DNA of 64,000 nt from Pedobacter hartonius (lineage in GTDB: Bacteria; Bacteroidota; Bacteroidia; Sphingobacteriales; Sphingobacteriaceae), in the NCBI RefSeq assembly GCF_900107535.1, contig NZ_FNRA01000006.1, positions 210,118-274,117 on the forward strand. The letters run 5' to 3'. Below the pieces are notes generated by a model. The model saw only the letters and a list, made by a program, of their open reading frames with translations, was not told the origin of the DNA and made no database searches. Every line of letters starts with the position of its first letter. Position 1 is the stretch's first letter. Positions 36,368-44,514 of this stretch are shown here, in pieces. The translations under genes and the position numbers were made by a program.

Positions 36368-36368
36368 T

Positions 36369-36378
36369 GGGTTAACCC
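36369..36378. other. 10-bp palindrome between tdh and yebC
   Basis: GGGTTAACCC is a perfect palindrome in the 26-bp gap before the YebC-family gene. It could be chance or part of a local regulatory site; no further evidence. Confidence 0.15.
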
Positions 36379-36393
36379 CTCAATATTTATACA

Positions 36394-37119
36394 ATGGGAA
36401 GAGCATTTGAGTTCAGAAAAGAAAGAAAATTTAAACGTTGGGCAAAAATGGCCGTACAATTTACCCGTATAGGGAAGGAAATTGTGATGGCCGTAAAAGA
36501 TGCCGGCCCAAATCCTGATACCAACTCGCGCTTACGTACCGCAATTCAAAACTCGAAGGCAGTAAATATGCCTAAGCATACTGTTGATGCGGCTATCAAA
36601 CGGGCGTCCAACAAGGATGAGAACGGTTATGAAGAACATGTATACGAAGGATATGCACAGCATGGCGTAGCTATCCTGATCGAGACGGCGACAGATAACA
36701 CCAACAGGACTGTCGCAAACGTGCGCAGTTACTTTAGTAAAACCGGTGGCTCCTTAGGTAAAACCGGCTCCCTGGATTTTATCTTCAACCGTAAATCTAT
36801 CTTCAGGTTCCTTCCCGCTGAAAAAGATATGGAAGAACTGGAATTTGAACTGATCGATGCCGGACTGGAAGAGCTTTATCTTGAAGCTGACGAGGAAGGT
36901 AAAGATATCGCTGTTGTTCAGACGGCTTTTGAAGATTTTGGTAAAATGCAGAAAGCACTGGAAGATATGGGCTTTGAAATGAAAAGTGCCAAGCTGGAAC
37001 GTATTGCCCTGTCTACAACAGAGATCACTGAAGAACAGGCAGTAGATGTGTTGAAATTAATCGATAAACTGGAAGAGGATGATGATGTGCAGGCGGTGTA
37101 TCATAACATGGCAGAGTAG
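36394..37119 (+). CDS. YebC/PmpR-family DNA-binding or translation-associated regulator
   Basis: A 241-residue protein of the YebC/TACO1 family. The N-terminus ('MGRAFEFRKERKFKRWAKMA') and the three-domain pattern with 'TATDNTNRTVANVRSYF' and 'GGSLGKTGSLDF' are diagnostic. Members have been described both as transcription regulators and as factors that help ribosomes at difficult peptide sequences; sequence alone does not decide. It lies 26 bp after the threonine dehydrogenase gene. The unusual hairpin-rich region begins 26 bp after its stop. Confidence 0.92.
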   Translation: MGRAFEFRKERKFKRWAKMAVQFTRIGKEIVMAVKDAGPNPDTNSRLRTAIQNSKAVNMPKHTVDAAIKRASNKDENGYEEHVYEGYAQHGVAILIETATDNTNRTVANVRSYFSKTGGSLGKTGSLDFIFNRKSIFRFLPAEKDMEELEFELIDAGLEELYLEADEEGKDIAVVQTAFEDFGKMQKALEDMGFEMKSAKLERIALSTTEITEEQAVDVLKLIDKLEEDDDVQAVYHNMAE

Positions 37120-37145
37120 ATTTTCCGGTGGATTTGTCAACTAAA

Positions 37146-37223
37146 TTTTTCATATATAACATTCAGGCTGCATTAATTTGCTGCGCAAAAGAACGCTGAG
37201 GCCTGAATGTTATATATGAAAAA
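37146..37223. repeat. Large hairpin element 1 (23-bp perfect arms, 32-nt loop)
   Basis: Arms 37146-37168 and 37201-37223 are perfectly complementary over 23 bp (sequence TTTTTCATATATAACATTC then AGGC). The 32-nt loop 37169-37200 contains its own small stem TTTGC/GCAAA. Its loop is 26/32 identical to the reverse complement of the loop of element 2 at 37383. It follows the YebC stop by 26 bp and lacks a terminator T-run outside the arms. Confidence 0.85.
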
Positions 37224-37285
37224 ATTTAAACAGATCACCCCAGCCGGCTTGTGGAAGGGGGAATCCAAACAGGACGCATAACCCA

Positions 37286-37303
37286 ATGCAAAATCTATTG
37301 CAT
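37286..37303. repeat. Small hairpin with CAAAATCT motif, copy 1
   Basis: ATGCAA, loop AATCTA, TTGCAT: perfect 6-bp stem between the two large hairpins. Its stem covaries with the second small hairpin (ATGCAA/TTGCAT against ACGCAA/TTGCGT). The CAAAATCT motif recurs at 37289, 37314 (CAGAATCT), 37340 and 37368, spaced 25-28 bp. Confidence 0.6.
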
Positions 37304-37336
37304 GAGCTATGTACAGAATCTTTTTACGAAACCCGG

Positions 37337-37357
37337 ACGCAAAATCTGGGATTGCGT
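37337..37357. repeat. Small hairpin with CAAAATCT motif, copy 2
   Basis: ACGCAA, loop AATCTGGGA, TTGCGT: perfect 6-bp stem. The following GGGATTGCGTAATCCC (37348-37363) offers an alternative 6-bp stem, so the segment could switch between two folds. Confidence 0.55.
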
Positions 37358-37382
37358 AATCCCAATACAAAATCTGTTTAAT

Positions 37383-37458
37383 AAAAGGGATGTGATATTC
37401 CGGCCTTGTCGTTCTTTCGCGAAGCGAATTAATGCAGCCGGAATATTACATCCCTTTT
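37383..37458. repeat. Large hairpin element 2, inverted relative to element 1 (22-bp arms, 32-nt loop)
   Basis: Arms 37383-37404 and 37437-37458 pair over 22 bp; the single non-Watson-Crick position is G-U in plus-strand RNA. The 32-nt loop 37405-37436, read on the minus strand, matches the loop of element 1 at 26/32 positions, including the inner stem TTCGC/GCGAA that replaces TTTGC/GCAAA. It ends 53 bp before the end of bglX and has a TTTT at both outer ends, so it could also act as a two-way terminator. Confidence 0.85.
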
Positions 37459-37511
37459 GTTCTCAGTTAGAAGACCCCTTAGAATCTTTTGCTTTTAAAA
37501 ACAAACCTTAT

Positions 37512-39809
37512 TTATTTCAACAGGCTGAATTTAACAGTAGAAACATCACGTGAGTTACCGCCAATGAACAGGTTAAAATCACCCGGTTCGGCGGCAAATT
37601 TCAGCGCTGAGTTGTAGAACTTCAGCATATTCTCATCAATTGTGAACGTAACGTGTTTAGTTTCTCCTTTTTTCAGAGAGATCTTCTGGAATCCCTTCAG
37701 TTCTTTTACCGGTCTTGTAATAGAACCATAGATATCCTGAATATACAATTGTACTACTTCCTGGCCGTCAAAATTGCCGGTATTCTGTATGTCTACTGAA
37801 GCCTGGATGGTCTGTCCGCTTTTCAGGTTAACCTTATTCAGCTGAACAGGGGAGTACTGGAAGGTGGTATAACTTAATCCGTAACCGAAAGGGTATAAAG
37901 GATCGTTTGAACTGTCTATATACCGTGATTTGTATTTTTCGTTAGATACGCCATCGTACGGACGGCCTGTGTTTTTATGGTTATAGTAGATCGGGATCTG
38001 GCCAACACTTCTTGGAAAGGTAGTGGTCAGTTTACCTGATGGATTGTAATTTCCTACCAGGATATCTGCAATTGCATTACCTGCTTCCGTTCCACCAAAC
38101 CAGGTTTCGAGGATCGCAGGAACATTTGAATCTTCCCATTCCAGTGTAAGCGGGCGGCTGTTCATCAATACCAGAACGATCGGTTTACCTGTAGCGGTAA
38201 GGGCTTTTAATAAAGCCTTTTGATTGGGTAACAGGTCAAGGTTTGTACGACTTGTTGCCTCGCCACCCATGAGTGCACTTTCTCCAAGAACTACAACTGC
38301 TATTTCTGCTTTATTGGCAGCAGAAACTGCGTCACTGATTAATTTGTCCGCTGATTTTTCATCTGCAACAATATCAGCGCCATTGGCATTGATCTGTTTG
38401 AGGATGGCGGGGTCATCCACCAGGTTGGCACCTTTAGCATAAATGATATCCAGGTCCGGTGCTGCCTTTTTCAGGCCTTCCATCACACCGATCGCCTTTT
38501 TCCAGTCGCCCGCTGCACTCCAGTTACCGATCATATTGCGTTTGTCATCTGCCAGCGGGCCTATCAGCGCAATTTTCGCATTCTTTTTCAGTGGGAGCAG
38601 CTGGTTATCATTTTTCAGCAGTACCATTGAAGCTTCGGCTATATTTTTTGCGTCAAACCTGTTCTGTTGTGACAGTATCTCTGTTTTTGCACGTTCTTCA
38701 TTTACATATTTGTAGGGATCAGCAAATAATCCGAGTTTGTATTTTGCTTCCAGCATTCTGCGGCAGGCGAGGTCAATCGTTGATATGGTGATCGCCTTTT
38801 CCTGCAGTGACTGTTTCAGCGTGGTCAGGAAACCTTCACCCACCATATCCATATCAGTTCCTGCTGTCAGTGCTTTTGCACTTACCGTTTTCAGATCTCC
38901 GAGTCCGTGAGGAACCAGTTCATTGATACCGGTGTAATCACTTACTACAAAACCATTGAAACCCCACTGCTTGCGTAAAAGATCGGTCAGCAGCCACCTG
39001 TTGGCCGTAGCCGGAGTGCCGTTAATATCATTAAAGGATGCCATTACAGATGCTGCACCCGCGTCAACTGCCGCTTTATATGGGGGCAGGTATTCGTTGT
39101 ACATTTTAATCAGGCTCATGTCTGTAGTATTGTAATCTCTTCCTGCTTCGGCTGCGCCGTACAGTGCAAAGTGTTTGATACAAGCCAGGATCGCATCCTT
39201 ATTGGAAAGGCTATTGGTTTGATACCCCTTTACCATGGCCACGCCGATCAGTCCGCCCAGGTAAGGGTCTTCGCCGGAGCCTTCGGAGATTCTTCCCCAT
39301 CTCGCGTCCCTTGCAATGTCAACCATAGGCGAGAACGTCCAGTTTAACCCATCGGCACTTGCCTCTCTTGCGGCAATACGCGCACTTTTCTCAATGAGAT
39401 CTAAATCCCAGCTGGTACTTAAACCTAAGGGGATAGGGAAGATCGTTTTATGTCCGTGGATTACATCATAACCAAATAACAGGGGGATCTTTAAGCGTGA
39501 TTTCGTCATCACGAGTTTCTGCAGTTTCTCCACAGCCTGAGGGGTGAAGGTGTTGAAAACACCTCCAACCAGTCCTTTTTCGATCTTTTCGTCAACACCC
39601 TCGCTTAAAACCGGGCCGGTAACGTCAAATCCTACTGCAGGTAAGTTGAGTTGTCCGATCTTTTCGTCCGGTGTCATTTGAGACATCAGGTTAGTGATGA
39701 AGGTATTCATCATCTGATCGGCTGCTGACACGGCCTTTTTTTGTTGCGCTGAGACTGTGTTCGCAAGAAAAATGGCTGCCAGGAAAAATAGTAGATTAGG
39801 TCTTTTCAT
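37512..39809 (-). CDS. bglX: Periplasmic beta-glucosidase, GH3 (BglX-like)
   Basis: From ATG 39809 the protein has 765 residues with a Sec signal peptide (cleavage after TVSAQ). The start 32 codons upstream would lie inside the GH43 gene and destroy the signal peptide. The GH3 N-terminal barrel contains 'IKHFALYG' and the nucleophile Asp291 in 'VVSDYTGINEL'; the alpha/beta sandwich and a C-terminal Fn3-like domain ('VQLYIQDIYGSITRPVKELKGF') follow. Next to GH144 it probably hydrolyses beta-1,2-linked glucooligosaccharides in the periplasm; a GH3 from Bacteroides thetaiotaomicron acts on such sugars. It is the last gene of PUL 1. Confidence 0.92.
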   Translation of the reverse strand: MKRPNLLFFLAAIFLANTVSAQQKKAVSAADQMMNTFITNLMSQMTPDEKIGQLNLPAVGFDVTGPVLSEGVDEKIEKGLVGGVFNTFTPQAVEKLQKLVMTKSRLKIPLLFGYDVIHGHKTIFPIPLGLSTSWDLDLIEKSARIAAREASADGLNWTFSPMVDIARDARWGRISEGSGEDPYLGGLIGVAMVKGYQTNSLSNKDAILACIKHFALYGAAEAGRDYNTTDMSLIKMYNEYLPPYKAAVDAGAASVMASFNDINGTPATANRWLLTDLLRKQWGFNGFVVSDYTGINELVPHGLGDLKTVSAKALTAGTDMDMVGEGFLTTLKQSLQEKAITISTIDLACRRMLEAKYKLGLFADPYKYVNEERAKTEILSQQNRFDAKNIAEASMVLLKNDNQLLPLKKNAKIALIGPLADDKRNMIGNWSAAGDWKKAIGVMEGLKKAAPDLDIIYAKGANLVDDPAILKQINANGADIVADEKSADKLISDAVSAANKAEIAVVVLGESALMGGEATSRTNLDLLPNQKALLKALTATGKPIVLVLMNSRPLTLEWEDSNVPAILETWFGGTEAGNAIADILVGNYNPSGKLTTTFPRSVGQIPIYYNHKNTGRPYDGVSNEKYKSRYIDSSNDPLYPFGYGLSYTTFQYSPVQLNKVNLKSGQTIQASVDIQNTGNFDGQEVVQLYIQDIYGSITRPVKELKGFQKISLKKGETKHVTFTIDENMLKFYNSALKFAAEPGDFNLFIGGNSRDVSTVKFSLLK

Positions 39810-39841
39810 ATGTATGTGTATTAAAATCTTGTTTGCATTGC

Positions 39842-41584
39842 TCAATTGGCTTTGATGACCGCTGAACGTTGTGATATTCCATTTTCGTTGATCGTCTCTA
39901 TACAAAAGTAATAAGGTTTTTCTTTGTCCATGCCTTTGTACCAGTATTCGTTCGATTGGTATACCATGATGCTGTTGTATAATTTGTCAGGTTCCGTTCC
40001 GAGGTAGATATTATAGGCATAAGCCTCATTTACCGGATTCCATTTGATCCAGGCGTTTCTTTTATCCCCCTTTCTAAGGATGGTCAGGTCTTTGACTGCG
40101 GCGGGTCTTTCGCCCATCCCGCGACCAAATACGCGCAATCCGCTGATGGCAAATTTACCGGTGGGCATATGGATGTTCTCCAGTTTGATGAACCTGGCCT
40201 GAACAGGTTTTTTCAGTTCGATATAATCATGGGGGACATCCTTTTTATTCATGCTTTTGTCGGCCAGCATCTTCCAGCTCTTCCCCTCTGCTGAATACCA
40301 TAGTTTGTACTGATGGTAAATACCTGCCTGTTTACCCAGGAAATCCGCATCCTGATCGGCATAATTGATCTGCACTGCATTGATTGTTGACACCTCACCG
40401 AGGTCGGTCTGTATCCATTCGCCTCTGGCATCACTTGCCGCGCTCCAGTACGTCTTGATATTTTCGTCAACAGCATTGTTGGCTGCGAAGGCGCCAAGAG
40501 TAGAAGAAACTGTCACTGGCTTATTGTAATTCAGCAGCATCCAGCCGGTGAAGCCGGATTTTAAGTGATCGGCTTCGCCGGAAGGCAGATAATGCGGATA
40601 ATCACCAAAGGCGGCATCCATATACATGACGTTATCCTGGTCGAAACCTGCCGGCCATATGCCTAGCCTGCGTTCAAAGTTGTTCTTTACGGCAATCACC
40701 ATAGTAGATACATGCCAGTAGTTCTTCCAGTTGTCCTGGAAGGTAGCGCCATGGCCTGCGCCGCGGGCAAAACCTCCCGGTTTATAGGAGAGCGGGAGCG
40801 ACTGGTGTTCAAATGGTCCGAGCGGACTGTCTGAAACCGCCACGCCGTCTGCATATCCGCTGAATTCAGTAGCTGGGGCACCGTATTGTAAATAATATTT
40901 TCCATGGTGTTTGCTCATCCATGCGCCTTCGATAAAAGGCTTCAGGAATGTATTGTCAAGCTGTTCACCAAAACGCTGCCAGCCGTAGCGTTCATCGTTA
41001 AGCAGCAGTAATTCTTTGCGGGTGCCTAGCGGCTGAAAAGTCTTTCTGTTCAGCTCAATGCCATAGAGGGGGTAATCGTTGCTGCTTCCGTTGTACATGT
41101 AGAGCCTGCCATCTTCATCGATAAAATGTGAAGGGTCCCAGCCACCGATCTCGAATTCATGTACTGCCTCTTTCCAATCGTCATGTTTAGGGTTGGTACT
41201 CATCCAGATCGGGAAATTCTTTGCATACGTGGAGCCGAATACCAGCATGGTATCTCCCTGCACCCATACTGACGGGGCACAGAGGTCGTCATAAACCTTG
41301 TGCTCCGGACGCAAAAAGGAACGGGCCACGAAATTCCAGTTGTACAGGTCATTGCTCCACCAATAGCCCTTTTGGTTGGTAGAGAAAAGGAAATAATCCC
41401 CCTTATAGGTCACTATCACCGGGTCTGCCGTTGCCCTGTGCCTGCCCTGTTCTGAAAAATTGGGAATAGGCGTGTAGCCATAATCCAGGTTCAGGGGGTT
41501 ACAATACGTGAGCTGTTTCGTTTGGCCAAATGCTGCCGTGCCGCAAAGCAGCAGTAGCAGGATGATATGTTTGATAACAAACAT
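39842..41584 (-). CDS. GH43-family glycosidase with discoidin-like and Fn3-like modules
   Basis: A 580-residue exported protein (signal peptide residues 1-20, cleavage after AAFGQ). The five-bladed GH43 domain spans about 25-345, with candidate catalytic residues Asp in 'ATADPVIV', Asp in 'GWDPSHFIDEDG' and Glu in 'FIEGAWM'. A F5/8 type C (discoidin) carbohydrate-binding domain follows at about 350-490 ('GEWIQTDLGEVSTINAV'), then an Fn3-like end. GH43 enzymes usually act on arabinose, xylose or galactose linkages, so its role in a glucan locus is unclear. It is 2 bp behind GH144 and 32 bp before bglX. Confidence 0.85.
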   Translation of the reverse strand: MFVIKHIILLLLLCGTAAFGQTKQLTYCNPLNLDYGYTPIPNFSEQGRHRATADPVIVTYKGDYFLFSTNQKGYWWSNDLYNWNFVARSFLRPEHKVYDDLCAPSVWVQGDTMLVFGSTYAKNFPIWMSTNPKHDDWKEAVHEFEIGGWDPSHFIDEDGRLYMYNGSSNDYPLYGIELNRKTFQPLGTRKELLLLNDERYGWQRFGEQLDNTFLKPFIEGAWMSKHHGKYYLQYGAPATEFSGYADGVAVSDSPLGPFEHQSLPLSYKPGGFARGAGHGATFQDNWKNYWHVSTMVIAVKNNFERRLGIWPAGFDQDNVMYMDAAFGDYPHYLPSGEADHLKSGFTGWMLLNYNKPVTVSSTLGAFAANNAVDENIKTYWSAASDARGEWIQTDLGEVSTINAVQINYADQDADFLGKQAGIYHQYKLWYSAEGKSWKMLADKSMNKKDVPHDYIELKKPVQARFIKLENIHMPTGKFAISGLRVFGRGMGERPAAVKDLTILRKGDKRNAWIKWNPVNEAYAYNIYLGTEPDKLYNSIMVYQSNEYWYKGMDKEKPYYFCIETINENGISQRSAVIKAN

Positions 41585-41586
41585 TT

Positions 41587-42951
41587 TTAGTTTTTAATTG
41601 CAGTGCTTTCTATACCCAGTTTATCCAGTCCTTTTTTTACATCGGGACTGCTCATGAATAATTTCCATAACAATCCGCTGCGGTAGTTTTCGATCATGCA
41701 GATGATAGGTCCCTGGTCTATGGCCAGGTGTGATTTGGCGTACCAGTTATGTTCCTCGCTGAATCCGTCCACAAAACCATATTCAGTCCAGATTTTATCA
41801 CCCAGGTCAAAATAAAAATGTTTCAGTGCCTTCATAGAATATTCAGGAGTATAGGGGAATGCAGACAGGGCAGCAGTGGGGCTGATCACCCCCAGGTCTT
41901 CTGTTGGAGAATGTGCAGCATATCCCTGCCAGCTGTCGCTCGCCGTCAGGCCCCAGCTGTTCTCGCCATAACCTTTGTAGTGTTTTGGGTTTTCCACACA
42001 ATAGGCATGGTTGATCAGGGTATGGTTTTTATTCTGCTCAAAATAATCCGCATAGCGGTCTTTCAGCCCTCTGGGGTCTAAACCTAAAAAGGAGTAATGC
42101 GAGAAGAACAATGGCCCTCCGAAATCGAAGCCCAGGGGTAACGTAATTCCAAGGAATTTTTTACCGTTGAAGAACGTATTGCTGTTTGCCCATCCATCTT
42201 CATACACCCTTTTGTCAATTGCAAATTTCGGGGAAGAAGCGGCAAGTACATAAGTAATGAAACATTCGTTCCAACCCTTCAGCTGATGGTTCATGCTCCA
42301 GTCGTTGTTTGGACTCCAGTGCCAGTACAATACGTTTTGCTGTTGCGTAAACCAGTTCCATTCAATGCCTTCCCACATCCAGAGGATCTTGTTGCGGATA
42401 TCGCTTTCCACTGCATTGTCTGCTGTATAGTACTGGCGTGCGGTTAGCAGCCCCTGGAACAGGAAGGAAGTTTCTACCAGGTCGGCCCCGTCATCTTTGG
42501 GGCTAAAGCGGATCACTCTTCCGGTTTCGCCATTCATCCAATGGGGGAAAGCCCCATGGAACATATCTGCTTTCCAGAGAAAGTCTACGATCTTTTTCGT
42601 GCGTGCTGCAGCCTGTTCACGGGTAATGAACTTACGCTCTGCAGCCACAATGGTAGCCATTACCCCGAAACCGGTACCACCTGTAGTAACCACTTCATCA
42701 CCGTAGTCAAAAGACTTGTTACTGCGTTCACGGGCCATTCCGCTTACAGGATGGCCGAAATCCCAGAAATAGCGGAAGGTTTGTTTCTGCACCAGGTCCA
42801 GCAGCTGCTCATCTGTAAGGTTTTTGCGGATCTTTAACTGCGGAACAATATGATCGGTATTTTTAGCCTGCGCATGTGCAGGCTGCTGATTTGTGCAGGA
42901 GATGTACACCAGTGTGCACAGGAACAGGAAATAATATCTAGATTTCAGCAT
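41587..42951 (-). CDS. GH144-type endo-beta-1,2-glucanase (glycoamylase-like domain) lipoprotein
   Basis: A 454-residue protein with a lipoprotein signal ('LVYISC', Cys20). The rest is one (alpha/alpha)6-barrel of the glucoamylase-like family (GH144). Landmarks: 'QTFRYFWDFGHPVSGMARER', 'TTGGTGFGVMA', 'FPHWMNGETG' and 'YDFGG'-type loops, then 'GLTASDSWQGY' and 'GFSEEHNWYA'. Characterised GH144 enzymes are endo-beta-1,2-glucanases that release sophorose-type oligosaccharides. With GH3 and SusCD this defines the locus as a probable beta-1,2-glucan utilization system. It follows susD by 67 bp that include a terminator-like hairpin. Confidence 0.87.
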   Translation of the reverse strand: MLKSRYYFLFLCTLVYISCTNQQPAHAQAKNTDHIVPQLKIRKNLTDEQLLDLVQKQTFRYFWDFGHPVSGMARERSNKSFDYGDEVVTTGGTGFGVMATIVAAERKFITREQAAARTKKIVDFLWKADMFHGAFPHWMNGETGRVIRFSPKDDGADLVETSFLFQGLLTARQYYTADNAVESDIRNKILWMWEGIEWNWFTQQQNVLYWHWSPNNDWSMNHQLKGWNECFITYVLAASSPKFAIDKRVYEDGWANSNTFFNGKKFLGITLPLGFDFGGPLFFSHYSFLGLDPRGLKDRYADYFEQNKNHTLINHAYCVENPKHYKGYGENSWGLTASDSWQGYAAHSPTEDLGVISPTAALSAFPYTPEYSMKALKHFYFDLGDKIWTEYGFVDGFSEEHNWYAKSHLAIDQGPIICMIENYRSGLLWKLFMSSPDVKKGLDKLGIESTAIKN

Positions 42952-42964
42952 GTAATAAGGGTTT

Positions 42965-42993
42965 AAAAAAAGGCTGCCGGTGCACCGGCAACC
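42965..42993 (-). terminator. Terminator/attenuator between SusD and GH144
   Basis: GGCTGCCGG (42972-42980), loop TGCA, CCGGCAACC (42985-42993); the one mismatch is a G-U pair in minus-strand RNA. Seven T follow on the minus strand (complement of 42965-42971). It lies 25 bp after the susD stop, inside the PUL, so it should reduce or gate expression of the three glycosidase genes relative to susCD. Confidence 0.8.
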
Positions 42994-43018
42994 TCGATAT
43001 TTATCTGGTTAGATAGGG

Positions 43019-44503
43019 TTAATAACCTGGATTTTGAGTAAGTATTCCGCCACTCAGATCAATTTCAGTTTGAGGAACCGGCCATACTTCATTTCTCCCT
43101 GCTTTCCATCCTTTAGGACCGAACACTGTAGCTCCGCGTCCCTGGCGGATCACATCGAAATAGCGGTCAAACTCCATTGCAAATTCTGACCGTCTCTCAC
43201 GGTAGATTGCTGCACGGATTTCTGCCTGGTCTGTAGTGGTTACTGCAGGAAGGATCGAGGCATTACCCTGACGTGCCCTTGCACGTACCCTTTCCAGTGA
43301 CGACAGTGCCTGTGTAGAGTTGCCAAGTTCGTTGGCTGCTTCAGCATTCATCAGCAATGCATCTGAAAAACGAAGGATGCGTACATTCTGCTGTGCACCC
43401 TCATTAAACCCATTCACGAAAAGGCTGAATGGAACATAAGATTTCTGGTTGTACATCGGATTGTCGCCATTAGGATCAATTGCATCACCCTGCGGCGTAG
43501 TTTCGCCCCTGAAGATAATGGTGGCGTCCCTTCTTGGATCGCCTGTTTCAAACGATGCAGCTAAATCTGCTGTAGGTACATTGAAGCCCCAGCCACCGCC
43601 TCTGGCACCACGTACACCCTGAACCTGGGAGTATTGTGAGTTGGAAGCCGCAGTATTTCCCGGAACAAGTGCACACTGGATCTCAAAGATCGATTCTGAA
43701 CTGTTCTCGTTAGGAATACGAAATACGGATTCAAAGCTTGGCAGTAAGCTATAATTCATGCCCATCACCGTATTGGTGTATGATAATACGTCATTCCATT
43801 TTTTAAGGTACATTGCTACTTTCGCGTGCAGGGTCAGCGCTGCCCCTTTAGTTGCTCTTCCTAAGTCAACAGCAGCATAACTTGCCGGCAGGGCTTCGGT
43901 AGCTTCTGTCAGGTCTTTTTCAATTTGTGCATATACCTGGGCGGCGTCTGTTCTTGGAATATTGTATTCCGAAGCGTCCAGTGGTACGGTCAGGCGAAGG
44001 GGTACTGCGCCGAAAGAACGTACCAGTCTGAAGTATGACAGGGCACGTATGAATTTAGCTTCAGCCAGATATTGCGCTTTCAGTGTGGCATCCATGGTGA
44101 TGGCCGGTACATTGTCGAGCACCTGGTTGCAATAATTGATATTACGGTATTGTCCGTTCCAGAAGCCCGAAATATTGCCCTGGTTAGGATCGATAGTGAA
44201 CGTATCGAAGTCCAGGAAATAACTGGCGTCGCTGGGGGTACTTCCTTTTTCAGCATCATCAGAACCCATGCTTTCGATGGCTATTGCCGGGAAAGCAGTG
44301 TTCTCATATGAACGCATATTTCCGTAGATGGCATTTACGCCTTTACCTGCGTCTTCTGCTGTTTTCCAGAAGACTTCGCTTTGCTGTTGTCCCTGCTGAG
44401 GGACGTTAAGAAATTCCTTTTTACAGGAAGGGAAGAGAGATGCAGCAATTAAGATACCTGCTCCCAAAACCGATTTTGAATATAATTTATGATTGAGTTT
44501 CAT
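43019..44503 (-). CDS. SusD/RagB-family glycan-binding lipoprotein (PUL 1)
   Basis: A 494-residue outer-membrane surface lipoprotein. The signal peptide ends in 'AASLFPSC' (Cys26-27 region), followed by the SusD N-terminal domain ('NVPQQGQQQSEVFWKTAED') and the TPR-rich SusD/RagB domain ('YLAEAKFIRALSYFRLVRSFG' region). The C-terminal 'RERRSEFAMEFDRYFDVIR' is typical. It forms the lid of the SusC transporter encoded 11 bp upstream and hands it oligosaccharides. A terminator-like hairpin follows it. Confidence 0.93.
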   Translation of the reverse strand: MKLNHKLYSKSVLGAGILIAASLFPSCKKEFLNVPQQGQQQSEVFWKTAEDAGKGVNAIYGNMRSYENTAFPAIAIESMGSDDAEKGSTPSDASYFLDFDTFTIDPNQGNISGFWNGQYRNINYCNQVLDNVPAITMDATLKAQYLAEAKFIRALSYFRLVRSFGAVPLRLTVPLDASEYNIPRTDAAQVYAQIEKDLTEATEALPASYAAVDLGRATKGAALTLHAKVAMYLKKWNDVLSYTNTVMGMNYSLLPSFESVFRIPNENSSESIFEIQCALVPGNTAASNSQYSQVQGVRGARGGGWGFNVPTADLAASFETGDPRRDATIIFRGETTPQGDAIDPNGDNPMYNQKSYVPFSLFVNGFNEGAQQNVRILRFSDALLMNAEAANELGNSTQALSSLERVRARARQGNASILPAVTTTDQAEIRAAIYRERRSEFAMEFDRYFDVIRQGRGATVFGPKGWKAGRNEVWPVPQTEIDLSGGILTQNPGY

Positions 44504-44514
44504 GTGATTGCAGA

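Noticed and set aside
37146..37458. Integron attC sites or a CRISPR array
   Set aside because: The hairpins lack the core RYYYAAC/GTTRRRY boxes of attC and there is no integrase; only two large copies in opposite orientation exist and no regular spacers, so it is not CRISPR.
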